A DNA stretch of 62,000 bases. Source: Phoronis australis. Its lineage: Eukaryota > Phoronida > Phoronidae. Each line of letters starts with the position of its first letter. Positions within the stretch are counted from its first letter, which is position 1. Below the pieces are notes generated by a model that saw only the letters and a list, made by a program, of their open reading frames with translations, ran no database searches and was not told the DNA's origin. The DNA is taken from assembly GCA_002633005.1 (NCBI GenBank), contig NMRA01000646.1, positions 1-62,000 on the forward strand, written 5' to 3'. The translations under genes were made by a program, and so were the position numbers. Below, in pieces: positions 47,801 to 60,485 of this stretch.

Positions 47801-50800
47801 TCACTGGTTGTTTTTTGCCTTCTATGTAATATGTAACAAGTGTTCTAAGATGTACATCTACAATAAATTTCAAATAGCTTCCTTGCATCATTTCCTGGTA
47901 ACTTTTGGGAAACTTTTACAATGTCAGATCAATTTACTACGCAGAGTCAGTAACCTCTGTTGCATCTAATAGGGATCTCCGTGAACTTCGCATTGAGCAT
48001 TGTACACTGTAGGAACACCTTTTGTCTTCATGATAAGACCTGTCTGTGATGTCCCGGAGGAATTTTGCCCCAAGTGAGTTGCCTCCCATAAGCTAGATGG
48101 CAGCACTAGTCATCAGAACCATAAGATCAGTAGCCGTGCTTCATAAAAGTCTCCCATCAGCCACAATGGTTTTTTGGGTGTCTGGGGAACCAATAATCAG
48201 TTCTTTCTCCCAGAACCAGTCAGGTGCACTGTTGTGCTTTGGAGAAAACCATCTTTCAGTAGAATACAGATAAGGGGCTACTGTTCCAGTGTGACACTTG
48301 ATGTTCACTAGGTGTCGCTAATGGACAAATGCTCTTCCTTTTTCCATCTAGTACATGGAGAACAGAACAATATTTATCTGCATGGGGGTTCAGGTAGGGT
48401 AAGATTACCTGAATTCATGCCTTCATGCAAATAGGACAGTTGTCTAGACAAACACTGACATCTTGTTAGTTTCAAGCTGCTCACTACCGTGATTATATCA
48501 GTCAGTTGATATTATCTGCTGCGCCAGCTTACAAGTGCATCACATGGCTTCGGGTGTCATAACTTGTAACTTTGGCTGTCGGTCCTGTGTGCATGGAACT
48601 CTCATAGTAATACTGGTAATGGTCCAAATCATTTTGTATTTAAAATAATGTATAATAACGTAGAAAATAAATCTAAAACTAAATAAGGTGATCCAGATCC
48701 TCCCAAGGATACTATTGTTTCACGAAATGTATAGGTAAATTGTCATATAGTGTTTGATTTTACTTTATTTCTGTTTCTGTTGACAAAGGACGTTATTATT
48801 CCGAAAATTTCAGTTGATCCATTCTTGTTGTTTTATTTGCCTATTTATAAATAATGTATAATAATGAAAATTTTGGACATTGTTAGCTAAAACAAAAATG
48901 TTGTACTTGACTCGAGTGTTGCATACAGAAATGCTCGCAGTTTGAATTTTTGGTAAACTGAAACGATTAAATCAGAGTACACAGGAACAAGAAATTATTA
49001 TGTAATGTACAAATTATGCCATTTTGATTGTTCATTTTTGACAGTACCTGGTAATGACACGTAGTAAAATGTTGCGTAGTTATATTCAAAGTAAATAGTA
49101 AAGCTATTTTTACCTTGTTTACCTTGTCTCATAATAATCCTTACTTTGAGAGGATTCTATTTCCGTTATTGTGGCCTACTAGACTGGATGAAATGCCACT
49201 TTAATTGTATGCTATGCAATGGTGTAATAGAGAAAATAATGGTGCTATAATAAAAAAGATGCAAAGCAAATGACAAATTAACTTACATGACATTGCCCAT
49301 AAAATACCCTTGTAGGCAAACTTTTTCAAAAAAAAACAAAAAAACAGTGCAGGTGGTCTGATGTCATTTGCGGTGCATCAGCCGTGCGCAGGCCTCAAAA
49401 GCTGGATAAACGTTTCTTGGGTATCACAAATTAACAACGCGTTAACATACATGTTGACTTCAGCAACATAGTGGCACCAAATGTCAAATGTTATGTCGTA
49501 ACAGCCGTTCATCCTTAACTATTAGTTAAATTTGTGTTTATAATATAGAGCATTTAATCAATGGTTCTTATTTTGTTTTATTCTTTTAATCAGACCGTAA
49601 GACCTTGATACCTTGGAATAATTGTTACAGCTAAAAAACTCCATCAAATTTGGTGACAGTCCATGTAAAAGTTAGTTTTAAATGACGTACAGGTAAAGCA
49701 TGGGTCTATTTCACTGTTGTAAGTTGGGTCGACACATTCTGAGACATAAGAACACATTTTGGTTAGGTATGAACATAGGCCCCAGTGGAAGTTGACTTTT
49801 TTCTTCATCAATAACAACTATGGTACATCGTGAGAGGTTACGGTATCAACATCATGTCTCAGATTTTGTTGACTAAGTTGATATTCTAGTATGTGTATTC
49901 TGGTTTGTGTATTTGTAGCTTATGTCAATGCTAGTACACAAGCCTTTGGCAGGCTGTATCACATCGCATGGCAACTGTAATGGCTGGTACATGCTGCTTG
50001 AAACAAAAGTATTAGATAAGTTCTTAGTTTGTGAAGTTGTGTATTAACTTTGAGTGGTCTTCAAATGCACTGTATAGTCTTGTCTATGAAACCCAGTTTT
50101 TAAGAAGATTGTGTTTAATTTTGTCCCATCGCAATAACTGTTATTGATAACTTGAAACAATATGTCTTGGGGATCGTCAGTTTTTGGTAAAACTTTCAGG
50201 ACTTCCAGCAATGATTAACTATCCAGATATGGAACTGAACTCTTCTCGTAAACTGAGGACTTCACCACTCTACACCAGGCTTGAGAGTCATAGTGCTGTC
50301 TTTGGTCAGAGTATGGGCTTTGAGAGGGCTCTCTATTTCAAGGAGGCTCATAATGGTAACATAAGTTTGATGTAATATGGTGTGAAATTACATTCGAGAT
50401 ATTTGTGATGTTCCAGCTTTTAGAAATGTGTTCACAGCTGAATTATTGTGTCTGGATAGCCCGCTCAATGTAAAACAATGGTTTGTCAGTGTGATGGGCA
50501 GAAAAATATGAAAAGACAAACTAAAAATATTTATGCACTATTTCGTTCTCCTTTATCAGTCGTATTGGGTGTTACCACTTCACGGTCTGCTTTGGTTGAT
50601 GTTTTGTTTTGTTATGTTATTCTACGGTGAATTAGGAAAGTGCTAGTAAATTATAAATAGCCAAGGACAATAAACAAACCTTATTATGTTCTAGGTCGAA
50701 AAGTTGAGGAGTAAATTTAAAATAATTTGTAACGTATGAGTCTTGATATGTCATGCCCATCATACCAGACATTTATTGCTGCTAATCTTTCTCTCTCCCT

Positions 50801-51757
50801 CTCTCTGTCTTGGCTGTAGATGACTACTTCCATGTTGAAGAGGCACCGATGAACAGCTTCAGTAAACCCCATTGGTTTGACTATGTGGGTCAGGAGTACT
50901 GGGCATGCAGAGACGGTGTTTGTATGATTGATATGTCCTCATTTTCAAAAATAGATCTGAAGGTGAGACTTCTTAAAGAAAGGCGTTCATAGATCATTTG
51001 CAATAGGTGAAGCATTCTGCAAACCTGCCTTTGTTCATCACATGGGCGGTGCACCCATGGATCATGAAATATTGATTTAGATTTCTGTCCGGTGGTCTCA
51101 ATTCGCTCTTAGCTCAGATGAAGAATGATTCTTCAGGTATGGTAGAATTGATTTTGAGTGACGGCTTAACTGACCATTTAATAGAACTCAGAGACACCTT
51201 CGTTTCCAAGCCACCATTTTACCCGACAAACAGCACGTTGCCTGGTAAAACTTATTGTTTGTTAGTCGACATTACGCAAGGGGGCGGAGCTTGCGATAGG
51301 TCAATTGTCAGGTCTGTAGTACTTGAGACCATTGTCAGCACAGCAATCCACACGCTGTGATGAGCCATCTTATCGACCCTGATCTCGAGCAATAACGATC
51401 TGTCATCGCATGAATTGACCCTTGTTCAAGTTAGGAGCAAGTTAAGATCAGGGGCTCATTCCAGAAAACTGACTTAGCTGAGACAAATCTTAAACTTATG
51501 TCAAATTTAAGATAGCTTTTAAGTCAAAGTTTGAAGATTGAGACAAAGTTGGTTTCTTGGAACAGGCCCTGATTTATGGTATCAAGGGTTCTCAATAAAA
51601 AGTTTTTATTTTAACGAAGTCTGCTTAATGAACGTTTAAGTTATGTTATGTTATAAATAATTACATCTTAATATTTCTTTTGTCATTTGTACAGAAGTAA
51701 TTGCCTCCTTATATATTTACCTTGTGAACCTATGTATGGCCTTTATTACAGAAGTAA

Positions 51758-51788
<31 letters not shown>

Positions 51789-54700
51789 TATTGATTTATA
51801 TTTACCTTTTAAAGAGTTGTGACTCATTAAAATCTATCTAACCTAGAAAATGGAATGTGTATTTTAGGCTCCTCAATTTTTTTATTATTTACTGAACATC
51901 CATGTTGGTTAATAAAGTTGGTTTCTACCTGTAGTCGGCCGACAACGAAGTAGTAAACTTCCTACAATACCTGTGTTCAAATGACGTTGATCAACCAATC
52001 GGCACTGTGATACACACAGGGATGCAGAACAGTCATGGAGGATATGAAAATGATTGTAGTGTCATCCGCCTGGAGCAGTACCAGTAAGTGGTATTCAAGT
52101 TTCCTTTGGTGCTTTTTCATACTTATTCTGGGCTTGTATATTCACTGATCAACGAGGGGTAATAAAACACTTGTCAGGTCGTAAACCTAAATTAGTTAAG
52201 CTGTGTTTGCTTACAAAGGCCAACTGGGACAGTGTATACCAAGAGCAGACTTCACAAAGAACTGCTTTCAATTGGTGAAAGTACAAAAGAAAACTTAATA
52301 CTGGACTTACATTGCACTGAACTTTTATGTTAATTTCATAAAGACTATTGTGTGAAAACAAAAAATTCTGCTAATAGGTGACCTTTGCACTAATGATGTA
52401 CCCGCAGCATGCAGTGTCATTCCTTAACACCACATCATGATACTCAGTGGATACGATTGAGTGATTTACGGTGGATCATTTCTGACACAAAACTCGTTCT
52501 TAAAAACATTTGGCAATTTTCAATATACTTCATGTTCACATCGTGGCTATATGTTGTGTTTCTAACTAAGTTGACTAAGAAATCACTGAGATAAGGATTT
52601 AGGGTGCAAGTTCCACTTTCAGCATTCCGGTGTCCTTTGTCAGGTTTTGCGACTCACAGACCAATTATCTAACACAGTTCAAAGAATTGTTGAACCAAAG
52701 AGAATTACCTTCGTCGACAGATAACAAAGAACGGAAACCTAATACATCTGCTTTGGCTAATTATCAATTTTCTTCGGGGATAAATGATCCTAACCTAACT
52801 TTTTTATGAGGAATACAATTTCAGAAGCCAAACATTGCAAAAATCACCAGGTGTAGCCCACAATGTATATTAGTTTATTTTAGTTTTATTGCTGTGATGC
52901 TTATGCACCATTAGCTATTCTCTGTTCCGTTTGTTTCCATAGTTACCTGATGATCTCACCCACGGCCCAGCAAACACGTTGCCTGCACTGGTTAGCTCGT
53001 CACCAGCCAGTCAACAGCTCTGTTCTCATCAGTAACGTCACCTCAATGTATACAGTAATCAACCTGATTGGCCCACGTGCTCGTGAACTATTGGCAGAGC
53101 TCAGCGACGTGTCCACAAAGGCATTTGACTTTCCACAGATGACGTGTCAGGTAAACTTTTACTAATTATTGTGTTATGGTAAATCTTAGGTTGAAGTTGT
53201 ATTGTCATGGTTTTAACCTATTGAAACGTGTCTGCAAATGTGCTCAAACTCCCGTAGATTACCAAAAAGTCTCATTCGGATGTCTGGATGATTAGACTAC
53301 TCAGTTCTTTTACCACATCCTAGGGTGTATCTTAAAAATGGGCAGAAGTTTTCGAAGCCTGAGGTGTTGACTCTGCCTTCTCCTTCAGTGTAGGTGGCGC
53401 TGTAGGTTATATGTCAGTCATCTAGAATGTGACATGTTATTGAGTATAGTTATATAATGGGTTGTGAATGGTAGATCTTTGATTCCTAATTATTAATTTC
53501 TTTTATTAATGGTGACGTGGTCTTGCTGCTCTTTTTTCTCTGTATTGATCATATGGATTTGGAGTTATTTCCCTTGCTCAGCCTATGTAATATCTGAAAC
53601 AGTGAAAGACAGTTTTTAATTGTTTTTATTAATTTATTCTTTTTAGAGGTACTTTTGAATTTCATAATTACCTTTGTAGCATGGTCCCCATTATATGTAC
53701 TACAATGGTCTGCTCAGCTGCTTGAGTTTTAGTCATGTTCCAAATGTCAAGTCTTTAATGTGTTTATAAATACTTTTTTGAGATGCAGAAGACAGAAAGT
53801 ATGTTGTTGGGCTCCACCTTCAGTGTATGTTTGCTGTTGGGTGCCACCTTCAGTGTATGTTTGCTGTTGGGCGCCACCTTCAGTGTATGTTTGCTGTGGT
53901 GCGCTACCTTCAGTATGTTTCACGATTGCTGTTTCCCCTTCATTTTTCGTTTTACATGATTTTCTTACAGACCATCAATGTTGGAAATGCCAGTGGTATA
54001 TTAGCCATGAGATTGTCTCACACAGGCGAAGATGGCTTCAGTCTCTTTGTACCATCTGAGGTGAGTTTGTGATAAATTTGTCTTCCTGCCCTGTTACCTG
54101 GATTTTTTCAAACAATTGTTTAGTATTTTGCATATTGGCTGATACACCTATGCTTCACAATAGGTGCAGTCAGGTATCCCCTGTGCATATTGGGCATTTT
54201 TGATATTGCCCGTTAGTTCTTGCTCAGGTATTTGTATAGATGCAAATGGGCTTGAATACATGCATTTGAAGACATTGCTTCTTAAATTTTGCTCAAAGGT
54301 TTCACATACTGGGGAATTCACCTAGAACCTAGGTACAGTTTCACATATAGACACATGCCTCTAAGTAGCAGCGTATGGAATAAATTAGAATACTGCTGGT
54401 AGTCATTTTTGGGCTTTGAGGAGGACAACTAGTATGCATAGTGGTTTAGAATTTTGCAGGCAGTTGTAAATCATGGGTGTTGCTCTCACACAATAGACCT
54501 TTTGAAATTGACATGCATGGTCAGTGAAAGTAGTTCTTTGTGAATCCTGTTCATAGTCATACAGCTGTCCCAGTTGGACTGTGTAAGTAAAAATAGCTGA
54601 GCAAAGGGTTTGTGATAATAGTTGATGAGACACTTGTTTTATTATCCCCTATGCATTCTGAATAGATGAGCCCGTAATGGTTGTGCATCTCAGCGTTATT

Positions 54701-56010
54701 TCCATTTTGCACCCTACTGGGTATTTTGGCATGTAAACCAGTCTTTAGTGACAGACATTTTGTCTTTAACAGTACGCCCTGCACGTGTATGACGCCTTGA
54801 TGTTTGCTGGTCAGGATTATGGAATACAGAATGCTGGGTACTACGCACTGCGAAGTTTACGACTAGAAAAGTTCTTTGCCTTCTGGGGTCAGGATCTGAC
54901 CGCATTCACCAACCCCTTCGAATGTCAGAGAGAGTTCAGAGTTAAACTAAACGTGAGGACTTTTAATTTCATTATTTTTACTAGTTTTGTAAAACATTAT
55001 TCAGATTTTGCTCACAAGTTAAGAATGCTGAAGTACCTCCATCTAGTTGTATTTCAAGAGCGGTATCACAATTCAATTGGTTTTGATGAATGGTCTTTAA
55101 TTTAACCCACTGTATGGCAGATGAGTGGAATCGATGAATGCAGACGATTTTTACTTCATCATTTTCATGACTTAATAGTATTGCTCTTCCGGTAATGAGT
55201 AAAGCGACAAAAGCTGTAGCTTAATTGCAAGGCAGAACGCCAGTGGAACGACCCAGCATCAAGTACAGTGGTCAGATAGGTGTATGGTCGGGGCTTGGAA
55301 TTTCCTCTTTTAAGAGGATTTCTTCTTTTTTGGTTTTGATTTCCTCTTATTTGATTTCCAGTTTCCTCTTTTTGTCCCTTTTTTATCATTTAATTGTAAA
55401 AACCTAAGTTTGTTTTTGTTAAATTTTACAGCACAAAAAAGATATTTGTATCACACAAGCCTATTTATATGTGGAACAATATATCGCCTGGGAAATTTTC
55501 CTCTTTTTTGTCATTGGACATTCCAAGCTCTGATGGTGACATTGTTTACTACATATTTTTTCATCAAGTGGTGCTGTGTAGTACTCTTGACTATTGGTGG
55601 TTTGATTGTAGTCTGATATCGACTTTATTGGCAAAGAGGCCCTGCGCAAGATACAGAGACAAGGTGGTGTGGAGAAGAAATTCGTCCAGGTTTTTGTTGA
55701 CCCTAAAAAGATTCAGGGCGAGTCATGGCCATGGGGTGGAGAGCCCATTTATCGTAACGGCAAATACAGTGGCATGACAACATCTGGCTCGTACGGTTAT
55801 GGACTGCACTCCCATGTGTGTCTGGGATATGTTTTTGATCTGGACGAGACAAGTGGGAAAACAAATCTTATTAATAATGATTTTGTTATGGAGAATGCTG
55901 AGTATCAGATCGACGTTGCTGGAACCCGATACCCCTGTCAAGTAGGACTGTATGCACCCAAGACAGGTTCATCTGTGCATGACATTTTTGTGCCAGCTAG
56001 AATGGTTTAA
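35806..56010 (+). CDS. PDPR: Pyruvate dehydrogenase phosphatase regulatory subunit, complete
   Basis: Coding exons: 35806-35903, 36581-36766, 37602-37732, 38852-38933, 41532-41613, 42201-42282, 42571-42692, 43248-43362, 44230-44382, 45259-45383, 46817-47009 (or 47429-47621), 50200-50355, 50820-50962, 51935-52083, 52943-53150, 53971-54060, 54773-54952, 55612-56010. Phases close to 898 codons (897 aa; human about 879). Exon 1 is an Arg/Leu-rich, acid-poor mitochondrial presequence. The FAD-binding GGGITG is at residues 68-73, TWH at 101-103, then the DAO domain to about 440 and the aminomethyltransferase-like (GCV_T) half. RKLRTSPLYTRLE and NAGYYALRSLRLEKFFAFWG are PDPR-specific rather than DMGDH or SARDH. 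In mammals it tunes PDP1, which reactivates pyruvate dehydrogenase in the matrix. Exons 5-8 appear twice (39520-41356), probably an assembly duplication. Confidence 0.95.
39355..41356 (+). repeat. Extra copy of PDPR exons 5-8 (probable haplotype duplication), unit 1
   Basis: This unit repeats at 41360-43356 with an offset of 2000 bp over the right half. It holds exons at 39520-39601, 40202-40283, 40571-40692 and a cut exon from 41248. It ends inside that exon at an ambiguous base (41357). The right half is almost identical between units; the left half differs by several percent with indels. Confidence 0.9.
41360..43356 (+). repeat. PDPR exons 5-8, unit 2
   Basis: The second unit starts right after the ambiguous base at 41357 and runs through a complete exon 8 with its donor at 43363. 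It is the unit used in the gene model because only it gives an unbroken reading frame into exon 9. Confidence 0.9.
45726..45835 (-). repeat. tRNA-like element with terminal inverted repeats
   Basis: The ends AAATCAGGAAtCCcAACT and AGTTAGGGTTCCTGATTT are inverted copies. Between them, on the minus strand, is a box-B-like GGTTCGACTCC. It is about 110 bp, in PDPR intron 10. Confidence 0.5.
46817..47009 (+). other. PDPR: PDPR alternative exon 11 (version a)
   Basis: 193 nt, phase 0 in and phase 1 out, encoding VENYFVAAGMHCNGIS...GGVGQRMAELL...DVRRF...KKYLKERVTDSS. It is the last FAD-contact segment of the DAO domain (residues 393-456). Acceptor taccag, donor gtaaac. Confidence 0.9.
47429..47621 (+). 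other. PDPR: PDPR alternative exon 11 (version b)
   Basis: Also exactly 193 nt with the same phases, encoding VKNYFTAAGMCGSGVT...GGVGQQIAELI...DIRRF...SKYLKERVRETL. Acceptor atttag, donor gtattg. It is homologous to version a at about 50-55% amino-acid identity; joining both would shift the frame. Confidence 0.85.
51449..51571. mobile_element. Small inverted-repeat transposon (MITE-like)
   Basis: The ends CAGGGGCTCATTCCAGAAA and TTTCTTGGAACAGGCCCTG are inverted copies (16 of 19 match). The interior also folds (ACTTAGCTGAGACAAATCTTAA). 123 bp, in PDPR intron 13. A half-copy of the left end recurs at 60958-60988. Confidence 0.65.
51764..51800. repeat. (TTGA)n microsatellite
   Basis: About seven TTGA units in PDPR intron 13. 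Confidence 0.9.
53801..53918. repeat. 30-bp minisatellite in PDPR intron 15
   Basis: Four units of CAGTGTATGTTTGCTGTTGG plus GyGCCACCTT, nearly perfect. Confidence 0.95.
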
Positions 56011-58939
56011 GTTTGTGTTGTTTTTGTTCAATTATTACTTATTTGTAATGTTTTGATAAGCTTTCCTTGAGGAATGCCACGATCATGTCAATGTGAATCT
56101 AATTAAATATGTGAATAGTAGAAGTGTCTCGGACATTTTTTTCAAGAAACATCGCTTGCGACCTATTGTTTCCGAGATACTCACTCGGTTTATACATTAC
56201 AAGCCAAAAGTATTTAGACAAATCCACTTGGAGTTCCTCCGTCGTGACGACTGGGCAGAAGCGGAATTCATCGTCTCATTAATCTTCTCTCTTGACTGAG
56301 AATGAAGGTGAATTAGTAGGAAAGTTTGTAAAGTGGAACAGCCATTCTGCAATTAGAATTTCGCAGCCCTTATAGTATTGTTAGTCATTTGTGCTGTTAA
56401 CAGAACTGTCCGTCATGACAGGGAAAGGGATTTTGTCTGATTACTTCTGTATTGTACTCTAGGAACACAACACATGTGTCTAGGCAAGTGTACTACGATA
56501 TTTATTTACATATTTTAAAACTTTAATATCCCCATGTGACTGGAACATCTGAACTAAATTCTCTTGTAACATTCCTTCCATTTCATGAAATTCTGGACAA
56601 ACTGAATGATTTTGGATGAAGTCAATTTCAGGTTATTGGCAGCATGTATAGCCCAAGGATGGTTGATGTCTAAAAGTATGAAATTTTGTGACAAGAAATT
56701 ACCTTTCTTGTCTCAAAAGGAATTGCAATGAGGTCATTTGAAGGCTTCCCAATGAGCATAAGTTTACAAAGATATGCAAATGTGTTCATGTTTGTCACAT
56801 TTTCTTAAACGCGACTTTTTAGAAGGAATGAGAAACCAAGTAAGACAAAAAGTTGAGAGTTTCACACATTTTGTTTTGACCTATTTCGGGGTTGAATTGC
56901 TTCCTTAAAAGTAAATTCTTTCATTGATTGTCTATTCCATTCTTATGTTAAACAATTGTATGTTATTTAGAAATCAGTCCTAGAAACAAAAGAAAACGTA
57001 GCATTTAATCGCTGATTTTATTCAGTGGTATATTTCACATTGCAACAATTACATCTTGATAAATATCAATATGTCTGTACAAAAATAAAGGCAGCATGCA
57101 ATTTCATGCAAACAATATTGCACTGGAAGAGCTTGATACATACAACAAAATATCAATGTTTGGAACATCATCATAATACACCATAGAACGACCTGCATAA
57201 GTCAGATCTTTTCTCAACACAAATTGCAGTACAATAGTTCTACTTTAAGCACGTGAAACTTCAGACCAGTCGTATTTGGCTTTGCTCTCATAATATGTCC
57301 GGGTCTGGTTGGATCCAGCTGATAGTGAACCATTTCACTGTATGTTATTTACACACAGGATCAATACGCCATTTGAATTACATGTTAGTAAATGAATGAA
57401 GCACTGAATATTAAAGTTCAGGGCTGATACATTTAGCACCGAATATTTGCGGATGGGGTTACTTTTGGCATATTCGCTCACCATTGTTTTAAAAATTTCG
57501 AAGATTAAAATCTGGTTCGTCTGCAATTCATCACCAGGTGGTGGCATCTCGACTGAAAATCGCTCGCGATTCAACCTCACATACACAAGCTCACAAAATC
57601 ATTTAATATTTACAATGTTGTATCAATTGAGAAACAGAAACTTGCAACAAAACAAAAAGGGACCGGTGTTTCTGACTGGCAGTCACACCTTTTCTCACAA
57701 AACTACTGTCATGATAGGGGACTCTCTATTGGTGCTCTTTACAGTAATGAGAGCATAAAAGTGACTTCCAATTGATCCCGACTCAGAACTGGTGGAGAGA
57801 AGTTCACTTATCCTAGTGGTTCATTTATTCAAAAGCGGAGGAATAAACTCCACTGTCAGTCCCTCCCATTGTTTGACTAGTTAAAGTTCACTAATTTATT
57901 TTTAGCTTTGACACTGGCTGGGGTGGAAATTCTCCCCCTTTATCAACCACAGCCACTGGCTCTGTGAAGGATATATCTTCGCAGTGGGAAATGTACGGAA
58001 CATGATGTCCTTGTTCATCCTTTGATATTTCAAAAAGTTAGCTTTTTTGTAAGACAGTACATTCCACAGCTGAGGTAATTAACGGGTATAATAGCAGGAA
58101 ACGAAGGTATTAAAACGCTGTTTACACCAGTATACCGTCTGCATAACACGATCTGGAGGTGGTGCTGAACACCTGTCCACCAAAGACATGGTGGGTTAGT
58201 GAATTTCGATATGGCGCGGCTATTTCAAAAGTCTGCTATTGAGGATGACTTTAATTTCTTTTTGATCAAATCTCGTCCATTTCACATCAGTCGCCACGAC
58301 ACTCATTTTTAGTGTATAAAATTGAGGACACTTTACTGTACACCATGACATGTTAAAATAGTGCAGTTACGAGCACAGCCCGAGCTGAGACAGTCACACA
58401 TGATAAATACCCATTTAACGTGTAACGGACAACTGTGTTGTCCAATTTTGACTGAAGAGCACGTACTTGGGTTTATAGCTTTGACAATATCCATAATGAC
58501 ATTTTTACAAAATGGCCCGTTTTCAGATTGAAGTACAGTACAAGACAAAAGTAATCGGACAAAATAAATGTAAACATGTAATCCAGTTAACAAATAAAAT
58601 GACTGGTACTAAATGTTAGGGCTGTAAAAATATAATTACAAAATGACTCGGCCACCTTACTAACTTTCCTGTTAATTCCCTGTTCATTTTCAGTTATGAG
58701 GAAAGATTACTCTGATGATAAATTTGGCTTCGTGACAGGGAATCAAGGGTCATTTTGCCTGATTACTTATGTCTTGTATTGATGCCTTGACCACTACACT
58801 TACACGACTTTTAGTGTGGTCTTTTTCACAAAATAATCCCTGCTCTTCAAATAATATTTTCTTATCGTCTAAGACTCATTTCCAAATAAAAGGTAATTCT
58901 TAGCATAAATTATCTCCATCAACTTCCAGTAAGCAATAA
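56011..58939. other. PDPR 3' untranslated region and intergenic space
   Basis: No further coding region is supported. An AATAAA at about 57084-57089 is a possible PDPR polyadenylation signal. The stretch is AT-rich and unremarkable otherwise. Confidence 0.4.
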
Positions 58940-59275
58940 TTGTTGACGATAATACTGCGAACACAAAACAATTCATATCTCAGAATCAACTATTTGCGTG
59001 CTATTCAAAACAAAAATTCGAAGCATTCCTCCATATCTGTTTTACAAGCCCTTATTACTTGTCTCGTTCAATTATATACACATATCATTACTACAATACA
59101 GTTTATCAGCTCGTTGCTATTCCCCATTCGGACTTATCTCCCTAACTGTAACCTCATTCTGATTTATCTCCCCCACTCTACACGACCTCACCGTCACAAT
59201 TTTAAGTATCACAGGCACTCAGAAGCTACCTTCTTCCTGTCCACCTTTATTCTCTGGAATTGTTTTCCTACCTAG
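58940..59275 (+). pseudogene. LINE ORF2 C-terminal relic
   Basis: The frame ends HNFKYHRHSEATFFLSTFIL then WNCFPT. That resembles the C-terminal R..y..(t)R...y..SFFp..i..WN.LP motif of Jockey/CR1/L2-like reverse transcriptases. The upstream part is low-complexity and not recognisable. The call rests on this one motif. Confidence 0.4.
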
Positions 59276-60485
59276 ATGGTGGTTAACCACAATTTGGAGT
59301 CTTTTCAAGAGCTGACAACACACTTCTAGTTCTAAATAAATTATGTCAATTAAATACTATTCTTCACGTCTTTTATTTTGTTCACAGCACTTTTACCAGT
59401 TTGTTGCTAACCTATGGGCCAACTTAGCCTCAATTAAATAAGGTATTGATCCCAGGTCTTGGAGAAGAAGGTAGCAAAGACAAGTTAATCATAACACAAA
59501 TGGCCATGACCCAAACTATAAACTGGACACAATTTTATGATCGATTGGAGAAGGCTGTTACCCACTCACATTGTTGGGATGTTGTCCTGGTAATGAAAAC
59601 AAGCATCTTGCTTCATTAAAAGGATACCAAACCCGGTTTTGCCCCATTAACAGATACGAAAAATGAATTTCCCATCCAGTTCTCTGAAACAAATTAATGT
59701 TCCGTAACCCTTGGCAACCCTCAAAAGTTTGTAGGAAAACTTTTGAAAACTCCTTTCCAAAAAAACACCCACCACGAACCATAATGTCCAATCTGTGACA
59801 TAGAGAGAATAAGTTTTTAGTTGATTCCTGTCTTTTACTTGGAAGGACGACGCCAATGATTTATTAGCAGGTGACGGAACGAGGACTGGTTGAAATCGTC
59901 AAAACCAGTTTTAGAATCCTTTTCAGAAATTATCATCTTAACACCATCAGCTAAATTTGTACGGCCGTGAATTCACGTCATCCACCAAACAAGTTTGCCC
60001 AGGAATTTCGATGGACTCAAGAGAGCATGTGGCTACTAGGGACAGTCTATCATGGTCAAACAGCATTAAGTATTATTTAGCCACTTACAAAAATTACAGA
60101 ACCTTTTGTCAGCAAATTTTGCCATCAGAGATTTTGTCTTTTTAAAGCAGCATTTTGCTCCTGTTAAGCTGTCAATAAGTTGAATTCTTAACCAAAGGAC
60201 TTTGGCATTTAAAACATTACCACATCCATACCATCTTGAATTGGTGACGCATGAGTCAGCAACTCAAGTCAATGTTTTGATGTTCTTGCTCGTAACAAAA
60301 ATAGAATCCTATCACGGTGAAAATGATTACCAGACCAATGTTGTGAGCATAAAATGACTAATTGTTTTTTCGTTTTAATGAAATGCAGCTTGAAGGACAG
60401 TTCTACTAGTGACAACCCAAGCAAAAGAATCGTAGCCTAATGGCAACTTTACAGAAGAGTAGTCATCAGTTTGATGTCCCAACAT
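59276..60485. other. Probable 3' untranslated region of the minus-strand gene
   Basis: No coding region is recognised on either strand. By position it follows the stop codon of the minus-strand gene at 60486. Confidence 0.35.
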
